From a virus, in IMG/VR virus record IMGVR_UViG_3300027985_000515, positions 1-24,359 of that record: a stretch of DNA of 24,359 nt. One strand, given 5' to 3'. The notes below the pieces were generated by a model. It was not told the DNA's origin, searched no databases, and saw nothing but the letters and a program-made list of their open reading frames with translations. The position numbers were made by a program, and so were the translations under genes. Every line of letters begins with the position of its first letter. Position 1 is the stretch's first letter. Positions 16,051 to 23,733 of the stretch are shown one piece after another.

Positions 16051-16761
16051 TTATATGCCTGTGGTAGTCACCCGCTGGTGATTGTTGATCTGGACAATCC
16101 ACGAAATCACCGGCTGCGCAGTTTCTCCGATGGCGCAGACTGCCCAGTCAGACATTGCCGAATTGTCCGTATTCAGTGCGTAGTACCATTCTTCCAGATC
16201 CTGCCGGTAAACGACCTCTCCCTTTGCCGGAAGATCCTGACGGCCCCGGATACGGGTATCCGGGTCATACTTGAGCATCGTGTTCTCGTTCTGGAAAATC
16301 CGGAACGGATAATCCCTCAGCACCGGTTCAATCAGCCGGAGCTGGCCGGTGGCTGCCGTTGTCTTGCTTCCGGCGTTCAGAACCGCCCCGCTGACCGGGA
16401 TCACCTCGTTAACCGTCTCGAACCGGAAATTGATGTTCATTCCCCGGTCTGCCGGGTCTTCAAGGGCAACCGTCAAATCCTGAATCTCGTACTGCTGATG
16501 TTCCCACGTGTTGACTTCCGCAAACCATCCGGTCTCTCCGGCAGGATAAAAAATCTGCGGAATCCGGTCCGGGCCGTGGAAGGAGTTGATTACCCCGATC
16601 ATCGCCCCGCCTGCCGTTGCCCGGACGATCTTTCCGCTGGCATTGAGAACCACAGGATCATGGATATACAGATTCTGGCCGCCCGCCGGATCAACAGCGA
16701 TCCGTTCCCTGTCCGGTACATGCGGATGCTGGACCGGAACCAGCCCGTTTGCCTGAAACAT
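16051..16761 (-). CDS. Decoration-like capsid-associated protein, copy 1 (236 aa)
   Basis: It starts at ATG 16761 with GAGGTG five bases upstream. The motif order is the same as in the next gene and in the fibre N-terminus: GLVPVQHP, LYIHDPVVLNASGKIV, AMIGVINSFHGPDRIP, QIFYPAGETGWFAEVNTWEH and a terminal WIVQINNHQRV. Residues about 165-215 appear to be an insertion relative to the other copies (YRQDLEEWYYALNTDN). Position between scaffold and capsid genes, with a partner copy 13 bases downstream, suggests a pair of shell-surface proteins. Family placement is by motif pattern only; no biochemical role can be read from sequence. Confidence 0.75.
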   Translation of the reverse strand: MFQANGLVPVQHPHVPDRERIAVDPAGGQNLYIHDPVVLNASGKIVRATAGGAMIGVINSFHGPDRIPQIFYPAGETGWFAEVNTWEHQQYEIQDLTVALEDPADRGMNINFRFETVNEVIPVSGAVLNAGSKTTAATGQLRLIEPVLRDYPFRIFQNENTMLKYDPDTRIRGRQDLPAKGEVVYRQDLEEWYYALNTDNSAMSDWAVCAIGETAQPVISWIVQINNHQRVTTTGI

Positions 16762-16773
16762 ACGTCACCTCTC

Positions 16774-17358
16774 CTAATCCATCATGTCATCGTATTCGGG
16801 ACTCTCCTCGGTGAACACCGGGCTGTTCCCCGGCGCATTCCCGTAGCCGCCCTTCAGGTTGTCCGCAGGATAAAGAACGGCGACTTCATCGCCACCGGGT
16901 CCGTAATACTTTTTCTCGGCTTCCCTGCGGTCCATTGCCTTCTCGAAACTCCGGCGGATGCGCTTGTGGTTCACCACCCGATGGTCTTTCCACGTAAAGC
17001 AGAGCATTGAATCCCCGAAGAGGATGGCCCCGGTCGCCAGATCAAACGATACTTCCGGGATGTGCGGGTGGTTGCTTCGGGTAGCCACCGCCCATATCCC
17101 GCCCGAAGAGACCAGTTCGGGGTTCTCCCTCATCCGCTTGAATGCGTAGACATATTCCGCCCGCTTCCAGCTGACCGGGATCACCATCTTCAGCGGAACG
17201 TCCAGCTCTTCGGAACCCTCTGTCAGCGCCTTCGGTTTCGGCGGCACCTGCCCCTGTGTGGTCAGCGCCCGGATATTGCGCTGCATGTCCGTGAGCGCAG
17301 GCCGGACGCCTTCCGGTACAGCAGGTTCTGTCTTTTCGGTGCTGGCCTCAGTTTCCAT
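16774..17358 (-). CDS. Conserved head-cluster protein of unknown function, 194 aa
   Basis: It starts at ATG 17358, inside the last codons of the scaffold gene (11-base overlap), with GAGGA six bases upstream. The first 60 residues are Pro/Glu-rich and probably disordered. A folded core follows (PLKMVIPVSWKRAEYVYAFK, then SFDLATGAILFGDSMLCFTW) with a basic helix (DHRVVNHKRIRRSFEKAMDR), and the C-terminus is acidic (ESPEYDDMMD). I recognise no family. Translational coupling to the scaffold suggests a head-assembly accessory, but nothing in the sequence shows the mechanism. Confidence 0.75.
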   Translation of the reverse strand: METEASTEKTEPAVPEGVRPALTDMQRNIRALTTQGQVPPKPKALTEGSEELDVPLKMVIPVSWKRAEYVYAFKRMRENPELVSSGGIWAVATRSNHPHIPEVSFDLATGAILFGDSMLCFTWKDHRVVNHKRIRRSFEKAMDRREAEKKYYGPGGDEVAVLYPADNLKGGYGNAPGNSPVFTEESPEYDDMMD

Positions 17359-18187
17359 ATTTGGTCCTCATAAATGCGGCTACTGCTTTCGGATCGTTAT
17401 CGATTCCAAACGACTTCAGAGCCTTCATGTCTTCTGACGATGGTTTTCTGGTCCGGCTTCCGGCCTCGCTTCCCCGTCCTGCTCCGTGCATGGTTCCACG
17501 GACAGACCGCGCTTTCCGGATGCCTTCCTGATCCCGCTGTTCCCTGATCATCTGTCCAGCGATCCGGACAAACGAAGCCGGATCATTCTGGTTGGCGGGA
17601 TTGGCGTTATACAGTTCCCGGAACCGCATATTCTGGGGCGATCCTTCCTGTCCCAGTTCCGGGATCATCTCAATGGCTGCCCTGGCATACGTGCTTCGGG
17701 AATGGTTATAGACAATCTGCTCGGCCTGCTGCTGTTGCGCCCGCTTCGCTTCTTCGGCGGACCGGAATTCCGCAAGCTGAATATTGAACATTCTCCGGGA
17801 AGCCGCCACCGGATCATCATCCCATTCATCCCGGGTTGGCAACCGGGGCGGTTCATATGCCGGTGCTTCCGGAAAGCGGGGCTGCTGAACCGCAGGCCCT
17901 GCCGTCTGTCTTGCCGCCTTGAGAGCCGCAATCACGGCTTCCTGCTCCCGCACCCTGGACCGGAGACCGGAAAGCTCTTCAGGCTCCTTCTCCTTCTTTA
18001 CGTCGGAAGGCTTGCTTTCTTCCCCTTCAGGTTCGTCCTCGTCCGGCTTCTCTTCATCGGGGTTCTCCGGATCTTCGTAATCTTCAAAATCCTCGTCTTC
18101 CGGTCTGGGCGGAAGGTTGTCCAGAGCGTCCAGTCCTTCAAAATCCTCGTCCGGTGCGTCCTGATCAATCAGGATCCTCTTGTTCAT
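17348..18187 (-). CDS. Scaffolding protein
   Basis: This 279-residue protein starts at ATG 18187, overlapping the previous stop, with AGGTGGTG upstream. It has the classic scaffold layout: a very acidic N-terminus (about 10-65, DEDFEDYEDPENPDEEKPDE), a central coiled coil (LRSRVREQEAVIAALKAARQ), a Gln/Ala-rich helix (AEEAKRAQQQQAEQIVYNHS) and a basic C-terminal segment (about 225-260, RSVRGTMHGAGRGSEAGSRT) ending in a helical tail. Family members guide capsid assembly and leave or are degraded afterwards. Portal upstream and capsid downstream support this. Six other genes intervene before the capsid gene. Confidence 0.85.
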   Translation of the reverse strand: MNKRILIDQDAPDEDFEGLDALDNLPPRPEDEDFEDYEDPENPDEEKPDEDEPEGEESKPSDVKKEKEPEELSGLRSRVREQEAVIAALKAARQTAGPAVQQPRFPEAPAYEPPRLPTRDEWDDDPVAASRRMFNIQLAEFRSAEEAKRAQQQQAEQIVYNHSRSTYARAAIEMIPELGQEGSPQNMRFRELYNANPANQNDPASFVRIAGQMIREQRDQEGIRKARSVRGTMHGAGRGSEAGSRTRKPSSEDMKALKSFGIDNDPKAVAAFMRTKYGN

Positions 18188-18456
18188 AAATCACCACCTG
18201 CGATATGCAGCCCTGCTGCTGCCTTGAAATCGTTAATCATCTCCATCAGGTCATTGCGCTGTCTCGAATCCGGCACCTCGTTTACAAAGGCCATGATCGT
18301 GTCGCCAACCATTTCGACCCGGTGCTTCAACCGGATCAGGTTCTTCCGGGTCTCGCCGTCTTCCGAATTTACGGCCAGCGCCCACAGCGCCCCGCACTCT
18401 TCCCGGTATTTCTTCAGCAGCAGCCTGACTGCCGGTCTGGCTTCCTCGATGTCCAT
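18184..18456 (-). CDS. Small helical protein upstream of the scaffold, 90 aa, unknown
   Basis: ATG 18456 is the preferred start: GGAG lies six bases upstream, inside the ATGGAG that would serve a longer version starting at 18468. The protein is helical and charged (EEARPAVRLLLKKYREECGA, LIRLKHRVEMVGDTIMAFV, NDLMEMINDFKAAAG). I recognise no family. It overlaps the scaffold start by four bases. Its Shine-Dalgarno lies in the 3' arm of a perfect 6-bp hairpin (18463-18479), so translation may be controlled by RNA structure. A small regulatory or head-assembly helper is possible. Confidence 0.75.
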   Translation of the reverse strand: MDIEEARPAVRLLLKKYREECGALWALAVNSEDGETRKNLIRLKHRVEMVGDTIMAFVNEVPDSRQRNDLMEMINDFKAAAGLHIAGGDL

Positions 18457-18462
18457 TACATG

Positions 18463-18479
18463 CTCCATTTTTTATGGAG
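18463..18479 (-). promoter_or_regulatory. Hairpin covering the Shine-Dalgarno of the 90-aa gene
   Basis: On the minus strand CTCCAT-AAAAA-ATGGAG is a perfect 6-bp inverted repeat with a five-base loop. The 3' arm holds the GGAG that serves ATG 18456 and also an alternative in-frame ATG at 18468. If formed, it would hide the ribosome site. The hairpin is seen directly; control is inferred. Confidence 0.6.
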
Positions 18480-18482
18480 ATA

Positions 18483-18560
18483 GCGGGCAGGCCGCAGTTT
18501 AATATTCATTAGATGGGCCAGCACTCCCCTGTGGAGTTGTGGTCAGGCGCACCTGCCCGC
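18483..18560 (-). promoter_or_regulatory. Structured intergenic RNA element in the head operon
   Basis: GCGGGCAGG and CCTGCCCGC (18552-18560 and 18483-18491) form a perfect 9-bp outer stem. Inside lies a second hairpin: CCA and ACTCC pair with GGAGT and TGG across a 2x2 internal loop, with a five-base ACAGG loop. The 3' part is AT-rich and holds the palindrome AATATT. No T tract follows, so it is not a simple terminator, and no T-arm or 7-base anticodon loop is present, so it is not a tRNA. It sits between the 92-aa and 90-aa genes. Confidence 0.5.
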
Positions 18561-18579
18561 AGTCAAATCTGTAAATATC

Positions 18580-18858
18580 TCAGGCCGCAACCAGCTTTCT
18601 GCCTGCGTTTTCGTCGTCGATAATTTTTACTCCTGGCACAAATACCAGCGCCTCAGCAACATTATCTCCCTGCTGGGTTGTAACCTGAACGATACAGCCG
18701 ACTCCGGGAACTTCACATGCCTTGGTAGATTTCATCCAGCCTTCTCCTTGAGACGAAGCCTTGCAAAGCAAGCGAAACATATCGCCGTCTCCGACTACAA
18801 CCAGATCCTTAACATTATCTCTGGCACCTGATATTGTTGAATTATGTAATGTTTTCAT
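18580..18858 (-). CDS. Small head-cluster protein, 92 aa, unknown
   Basis: ATG 18858 gives MKTLHNSTISGARDNVKDL as the start. AAGGAG lies 13 bases upstream, a long spacing; a GTG at 18885 would add nine basic residues, lacks a close ribosome site and overlaps the portal end. The protein is small, Gly/Val-rich and beta-like (LVVVGDGDMFRLLCKASSQG, CIVQVTTQQGDNVAEALVFV), so it resembles a small decoration or head-stabilising protein, but I cannot place it in a family. It follows the portal gene and is separated from the next gene by the structured element at 18483-18560. Confidence 0.72.
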   Translation of the reverse strand: MKTLHNSTISGARDNVKDLVVVGDGDMFRLLCKASSQGEGWMKSTKACEVPGVGCIVQVTTQQGDNVAEALVFVPGVKIIDDENAGRKLVAA

Positions 18859-18881
18859 TGGTAATAACCGTCTCCTTGAAA

Positions 18882-20921
18882 TCACTCGTTTTGCGGAACC
18901 CCCATCGCCCGTTCGATCACAGGGCGGATCAGTTTCTTCTTGGCAGATTCCACCACCTGATCCTGTAATTTCTGATCTTCGGTCCCGCTGTTCTTTTCCG
19001 CAGTCCGGTAAAACTGTGTCCGTGTCACGTTCTGCCTTGCCTGATCGGCAAGCAGCTTTGCCTTCTGCTGTTCCTGTTTGCCCTGCAAATACTTCTGCGC
19101 CACCTGTATCAGTTCGGGATTCTGCTTCAGGAGCTTGACCATGACCGCCGAATTCGGGTTGATATACTTGTCAGGCTCATAAATCCCGTAGGCCGCAATC
19201 AGATCACGGGTGATGGCAATCGGGTCCACATTGGGATTCGCCTGAAACAACTGGTATCTTTCCGCTGCTTCCCGCCGGGCCAGCATCTTGTTTGATCCGC
19301 TGTCAGATACCTTGATGCGGATGTCGTACTCTCCCTGAAGGGCCTCTACATCCACAGTCTTGAATATCCACTGATTATCGTGGAATATCCTCATCTTGGC
19401 ATCTGCCGGGATATACCAGGCATAAATCTGGAAACACGCCTTGACCAGTTGCTCCACCACTTCCCGGACAGACTCGCCCCGGTAGCTGTGGGTAATCTGG
19501 CTCTCCGAAGAGATCAGGGCCATGCCGGAATAGGTTTCCGTACCGCCGCCTGCCCGCGTCCCGCCCGGATTCCCAGGCAGTATGGCGTCCATCAGGGATG
19601 TCAGACGTTCCAGAAATCCCATGAGCAGGCTGATGAAATTGATAAAATGCGCACTCTGTACGCCGGTCTTGGATGCCGGATGCGGAACCGCATCCTTGGG
19701 CAGGGTTCTCCATTTGCCCGGAGAAATCGTCAGGCTGTCCGTCGGAATCGTTCCCAAACCTTCGGATATGAATCCGGCGTCCGTAACATCCAGAATCCCC
19801 TGATCAATCATGATATTGTAAATGTCATCCACGCCCGTGGAATAGTCCTCGATCAGCTTGGGGATTCCGGTCCCAAGGCTCTCCCTTGTCTCCTTGTAAA
19901 TCGAAAGGCGGAAGACCGGTTTCCCCTCAAACGGGTAAACCTCGGACAACGGCTGGTTGCGAACTTCCCGGTATCCGGCATCTATGGCGATGGTGACGAT
20001 CCGCCATTCCTCGCCTTTCCACTTGATGTAACATTCCAGCAGCTTGACCTCTTTGGAATAGGCCGAGTATTCAATTTCCAGATCCTCGATTTCCTCGTCC
20101 GGGAGTTCCCTGTCCCGTGCGCTTTCACTGGCAAGATCATCCGTGATGTCAAAATAGGGTCCGCCATTCTCTTCGGACAGCGCCCGAAGCTCGTATATCG
20201 TCGGATAGATCAGGCGCATATACGGGGCATTATCCCAGTTATCCCAGTTATCCGGGAAAAAGGCGTCTTCCAGCGCCACCTGTTCCAGTTTCGTCCTGAA
20301 GCGTATGGCCGTCCGCTCTTCCCGGATGTCCGCCATTCCGATCATGCCGGACTGCTGCATCATGGCGAATTCAGGACGTGCCATGATTTCCGGCGGAACC
20401 GGGACCTCACCGTCCGCCAGCCGGAGAACCGGAACCGTCCGCCGTGCCTTGCGGATCACTTCCCGTTCGTGCCATACCGGGATAACATCCACAGTTCCGT
20501 CCACCAGCAGGTCATGAACAATCGGCCTCAGCTCGGACTTCAGGTGCATGGAGTTGTTCGCCATCCACTTCAGGAACTTCTGGACATCTTCCACGCTTTT
20601 TGAATCTTCAGCGTCCACAGGCTCGGCAGTCAGAAAGTCCGCGTCCGAAACCAGCTGGGCCATAAGCCGTGGGTCAAGATGCTCCACCGTGATCCGCTCC
20701 AGTTTCATGCTTTTGTCCGAGCAGCCCTTGAACGGAAACGTCTTTTCCGGGCGGATACCCTTCAGGCGTCGCCTGCCTTCTGCGATTTCGTCCAGCTTGT
20801 CCCGGCGATATTCCGAATCCCGGAACTCATCGTACAGGTCCACACAATACCGGACCATATCCGACAATTCGCTGTCATCCGCTTCGGTACGGGTTTCCCG
20901 ATCAAGCACAACGGGTTTCAT
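18882..20921 (-). CDS. Portal protein
   Basis: This 679-residue protein starts at ATG 20921, overlapping the previous stop (ATGA), with GAGAGGG upstream. It has portal features: an acidic N-terminus with the cluster EEFRDS-like YDEFRDSEYRRDKLDEIAEG, a beta-rich wing (VLRLADGEVPVP, RFRTKLEQVALEDAFFPDNW), a clip/stem region with YKETRESLGTGIPKLIEDYS and MGFLERLTSLMDAILPGNPG, and a Gln/Lys-rich helical C-terminus (AQKYLQGKQEQQKAKLLADQ). Portals of this length occur in podoviruses, including P22-like phages. It would form the 12-fold ring through which DNA enters. The position two genes after the terminase is as expected. Confidence 0.9.
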   Translation of the reverse strand: MKPVVLDRETRTEADDSELSDMVRYCVDLYDEFRDSEYRRDKLDEIAEGRRRLKGIRPEKTFPFKGCSDKSMKLERITVEHLDPRLMAQLVSDADFLTAEPVDAEDSKSVEDVQKFLKWMANNSMHLKSELRPIVHDLLVDGTVDVIPVWHEREVIRKARRTVPVLRLADGEVPVPPEIMARPEFAMMQQSGMIGMADIREERTAIRFRTKLEQVALEDAFFPDNWDNWDNAPYMRLIYPTIYELRALSEENGGPYFDITDDLASESARDRELPDEEIEDLEIEYSAYSKEVKLLECYIKWKGEEWRIVTIAIDAGYREVRNQPLSEVYPFEGKPVFRLSIYKETRESLGTGIPKLIEDYSTGVDDIYNIMIDQGILDVTDAGFISEGLGTIPTDSLTISPGKWRTLPKDAVPHPASKTGVQSAHFINFISLLMGFLERLTSLMDAILPGNPGGTRAGGGTETYSGMALISSESQITHSYRGESVREVVEQLVKACFQIYAWYIPADAKMRIFHDNQWIFKTVDVEALQGEYDIRIKVSDSGSNKMLARREAAERYQLFQANPNVDPIAITRDLIAAYGIYEPDKYINPNSAVMVKLLKQNPELIQVAQKYLQGKQEQQKAKLLADQARQNVTRTQFYRTAEKNSGTEDQKLQDQVVESAKKKLIRPVIERAMGVPQNE

Positions 20922-21580
20922 CTGTATCCCTCTCTGATTCCGGCCATGCCTGCCCTTGCCCGGCGAATCCGGCTGGCCGCAATTACAGACGGATAAAACT
21001 CAAAACCGGCAGCTACATAGCTCAGGGCTTCCATAGCCGGGCGGGTATCTACCGGAGACAAATTGTCTTTTCTCCGGAAATCGTCCTTCTGAAACGGAAC
21101 AAGCTCCTGACGGACAAGGCTCTGGTTGCCAATGGCAAGGGTTCTGGTTCTCAGGAGTTCTTCCGTAATCGGATAAGCCTTTTCGAAATCTGCAAACGAG
21201 GAGGCGTCAATAAACGGATACCGGCAATCAATTTCGGGATTTTCCCGGATGAATCTGGAAAGGGCCATAGAGTTCAACTGGTTTTTGTCAGACATATTCA
21301 GATAGGCTCTGGTGACGCCGTACCGGTTGGCGTTGATCAGGAAGTCGTGAAAGAATTTTTTCGTGTCCGGTACAGACTGTTCAAGAAGGAGGACGAGCGG
21401 GAATTTTTGGGAAACCGGGTCGTAATTATCCATCTGCCCGTAAATCGCAAAATATCCGGGATGATGTGCAGACGGCCATGACAGACCGGCCCGTCGGTCA
21501 AGGTATACAAACTCCTTGTCCCCGTCCCGCAGAATCAGATAGCCGTCTGTTTTTTCAATTTTCTTTTTCGGCGTCATCAT
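20918..21580 (-). CDS. Unknown protein between terminase and portal, 220 aa
   Basis: It starts at ATG 21580 (a second ATG follows at once), four bases before the terminase stop region, with only a weak GTGAG site, so it may be translated by coupling. I recognise no family. It has an alpha/beta pattern: LILRDGDKEFVYLDRRAGLS, FPLVLLLEQSVPDTKKFFHD and GVTRAYLNMSDKNQLNSMAL. The C-terminal third (NQSLVRQELVPFQKDDFRRK, then RPAMEALSYVAAGF) loosely recalls the end of terminase nuclease domains, where a QELxxF stretch precedes a DALxYA helix. An accessory packaging protein is a reasonable guess, not a conclusion. Confidence 0.75.
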   Translation of the reverse strand: MMTPKKKIEKTDGYLILRDGDKEFVYLDRRAGLSWPSAHHPGYFAIYGQMDNYDPVSQKFPLVLLLEQSVPDTKKFFHDFLINANRYGVTRAYLNMSDKNQLNSMALSRFIRENPEIDCRYPFIDASSFADFEKAYPITEELLRTRTLAIGNQSLVRQELVPFQKDDFRRKDNLSPVDTRPAMEALSYVAAGFEFYPSVIAASRIRRARAGMAGIREGYR

Positions 21581-21583
21581 GGC

Positions 21584-23569
21584 TCACAGATCGTATACGT
21601 TGTCCGGTTCAAAAAACGTCATACACACACTGACCGCCCTGTCCGGTGATCGCTTCAGAAGCGTCCGCAGGGTATCGCTGTCCGTAATCCTGATCTCGTC
21701 ATTCACCACGAAATATTCCGGTGCCAGAATCTCCTGAATCAGCAGGTCATCCGGCGGGAGCATGGCCTCGTCTGTTCGCAGCCACTCCCGGAGCATCCAC
21801 CAGAGCTGATCCCGCATCCGGTGAAAGCTGCCAAATTCGCAATTCCGGGTTGAACCGGATGCGGCCTTTACAGAGTAGGCGTTACAACCGTTCTTGATCA
21901 TCCGGGGCGCAACACCGGAACCGACTCCGGTCCCGTCTATGTTGGCGTATGCGACGTCATGTTTTGCATAAAACTCGGCAGAACGTTCTGCCGTTGTGTC
22001 CGTGTCAATCCCGGACCACGTTCTGATCCGGGAGAGAAATCCCCCGGAGCGAAGGACACACGCATTATAGTCTGTCCCGTACTCCGCAACATCCAGCCCC
22101 ATAATCGGGCGGGTGAATTGCGGAGGATTTTCCCCGTATTGAGAGACATAATTATCCCAGCGCAACCGGGCCTTATTGACCCATTCGATGCTCACAAGCT
22201 GGGCTGTACCCTCGGCAGGATACTTGCCCATAACCATGTAGTAAAATGCAGGTTCGATGATCTTGTAATGGCCCGCTGCCAGCGGAGGATACATACCGCC
22301 GTCTGTCCGTGGGCCTGCATAGCCTTCCAGATATTTGGGCAGGTCAAAGCAGGTATCATCCACTTCTTCATCTGCTGTCAGCGGGCGGCACCATTCCTGA
22401 ATCCGTTGCACCGTCTTGTCCCGCGTAACCGCTCCGGGAATCACATCGGTCCCCTTGACGACGTTGGGATGCGTAAACGCAGACAATTCCACTACTGTGG
22501 CCTCACCGTTGCGCTCCATCTCCCATACACGCCCCCGGCTTCCTCTGGGGTTGAACATGATCAGAAGGCGGGCATTACCGCCGGACATACACGATTCAAT
22601 CCCCTTGTAGACTTCAGGGTAAACGGCGTCGCCTTCATCCACGATAAAGAGCAGGTTGGGGCTGTGTTTTCCGCTGAATTTGGCTTCCCGATCATGACCT
22701 GAACCGCTGACCGGGATAGTCACACCAGTAAGAAAGTTTTCAGGGTCGGCCTGAATATGAAGCGCCTGTACCTTGTGATCCCGGAAAAGGTTGTTGTGCC
22801 TTTTCAGAACGCCCAATATCTCGCCCCAGAGGAGCTTTTTTAAATTTCCTTCGGGCGGGGCAGCCAATGTATAAACCCGGCTCTCCGGGAAGACCCTGCG
22901 CCACCACAGGGCCACACGGGCGGCACCGTGGGTCTTTCCTGTGGCATTGGCAGACCGGGCAAGGGTGATCGGGTTATCCCGGACACTCTCCATCATCCGG
23001 CAGATGTCGGATGTATAGGTTTCTCCAAGTTCAATTTCCCCGAAGGCCACCGGACTCCGCTGGTAGATCGTGTAATCCTTATCGCCACTTCCACCGGCTC
23101 CTGCCGCAAACTTCTGTTCAAGGAGCGGGCCGTATTCGTTCTTGATCAGGGCAAGGATATTGGTTGGGTCCTTGTCAGGCCCGGCCACATTCACGGCGAT
23201 CCTGACTTTTGTTTCAATCCCCCGCATCAGGTCATAGCCTGCCTGTCGCTTCTCCTTCACCGTTGTGTTCGGATCGCTGAACAGGCCATAATGGAATTCC
23301 TGTATTTTTTGCAGGAGGTTCAGGTCGTCCGGAAGGGTAGCCTGGGTGAAATCCTGAATCTGCTGGACAACCCTCTCCTGCCGCTCCTTGCGAATATCCA
23401 CAAGGTATCTGGAGACAGCAGGCTGGAGGATGCTGTCTTTTATCCCCCGGCCTGCCAGTTCATCCGTCAGCCTTTCAGCTACCGTTTCCATCGGGAGGCC
23501 AATCTCGAAATACAGATGCAGACACATATCCCGCAGCCCGTACTTCTCAATTTTGGCGACTCTCCCCAT
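21584..23569 (-). CDS. Terminase large subunit with an N-terminal small-subunit-like domain
   Basis: ATG 23569 gives 661 residues and has GAGGGG just upstream; a TTG at 23581 would add four. Residues about 165-661 are a full large terminase: Walker A SANATGKT (206-213), Walker B LLFIVDEGD with Asp311-Glu312, coupling motif FNP (339-341), and RNase H-like nuclease acids in MGLDVAEYGTD (Asp493), ANIDGTG (Asp545) and SPDRAV (Asp643). It would translocate and cut DNA at the portal. The first 165 residues are extra: a helix-turn-helix-like region (MCLHLYFEIGLPMETVAERL, then LQPAVSRYLVDIRKERQERV) reminiscent of DUF3486/Mu gp27-type small terminases, plus a helical linker. No separate small subunit gene is visible, so this may be a TerS-TerL fusion. 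Confidence 0.92.
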   Translation of the reverse strand: MGRVAKIEKYGLRDMCLHLYFEIGLPMETVAERLTDELAGRGIKDSILQPAVSRYLVDIRKERQERVVQQIQDFTQATLPDDLNLLQKIQEFHYGLFSDPNTTVKEKRQAGYDLMRGIETKVRIAVNVAGPDKDPTNILALIKNEYGPLLEQKFAAGAGGSGDKDYTIYQRSPVAFGEIELGETYTSDICRMMESVRDNPITLARSANATGKTHGAARVALWWRRVFPESRVYTLAAPPEGNLKKLLWGEILGVLKRHNNLFRDHKVQALHIQADPENFLTGVTIPVSGSGHDREAKFSGKHSPNLLFIVDEGDAVYPEVYKGIESCMSGGNARLLIMFNPRGSRGRVWEMERNGEATVVELSAFTHPNVVKGTDVIPGAVTRDKTVQRIQEWCRPLTADEEVDDTCFDLPKYLEGYAGPRTDGGMYPPLAAGHYKIIEPAFYYMVMGKYPAEGTAQLVSIEWVNKARLRWDNYVSQYGENPPQFTRPIMGLDVAEYGTDYNACVLRSGGFLSRIRTWSGIDTDTTAERSAEFYAKHDVAYANIDGTGVGSGVAPRMIKNGCNAYSVKAASGSTRNCEFGSFHRMRDQLWWMLREWLRTDEAMLPPDDLLIQEILAPEYFVVNDEIRITDSDTLRTLLKRSPDRAVSVCMTFFEPDNVYDL

Positions 23570-23647
23570 AACCCCTCGCAATGTCGAATGTTCAAGCTCG
23601 TCTCACGGCAGTGGCACTTGTAACACGGAGTTTATGCTCGGTGCGCC

Positions 23648-23688
23648 AAAGCAGCGTAAAAGCAGCGCAAAGCGACGCCAAAGCAGCG
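23648..23688. repeat. Four 9-bp iterons (AAAGCAGCG) in helical phase
   Basis: AAAGCAGCG occurs at 23648-23656, 23659-23667 and 23680-23688, with the variant AAAGCGACG at 23669-23677. Start-to-start spacings are 11, 10 and 11 bases, one DNA turn each, so bound proteins would line up on one face. The array lies about 80 bases upstream of the terminase start. A terminase recognition site (pac/cosB-like) or an operator is plausible. Confidence 0.7.
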
Positions 23689-23708
23689 TAAAAAAAACTT
23701 GACAGCAT

Positions 23709-23733
23709 CCCCCGCTCCCCCGGCTCCCCGCTC
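23709..23733. repeat. C-rich tandem repeat (three units of CCCCCGCT type)
   Basis: Three short units, CCCCCGCT, CCCCCGGCT and CCCCGCTC, follow each other. The minus strand carries three runs of four or five G within 25 bases. This is just short of a canonical four-run G-quadruplex. Function unknown. Confidence 0.5.

Noticed and set aside
18483-18560. tRNA gene interpretation of the structured intergenic element
   Set aside because: The outer stem is 9 bp, there is no TTCGA-like T-arm and no seven-base anticodon loop on either strand.
19380-20603. Long plus-strand open frame (407 codons) opposite the portal gene
   Set aside because: It lies wholly antisense to a clear portal gene, has Arg/Pro/His-rich composition and no recognisable domain. 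The same holds for long plus-strand frames at 201-980, 8722-9759, 11944-12750, 13264-14373 and 17486-18502; they arise from the biased codon use of the minus strand.
23699-23704. TTGACA on the plus strand as a promoter -35
   Set aside because: The sequence 17 bases downstream is C-rich and has no -10-like hexamer, and no plus-strand gene follows.
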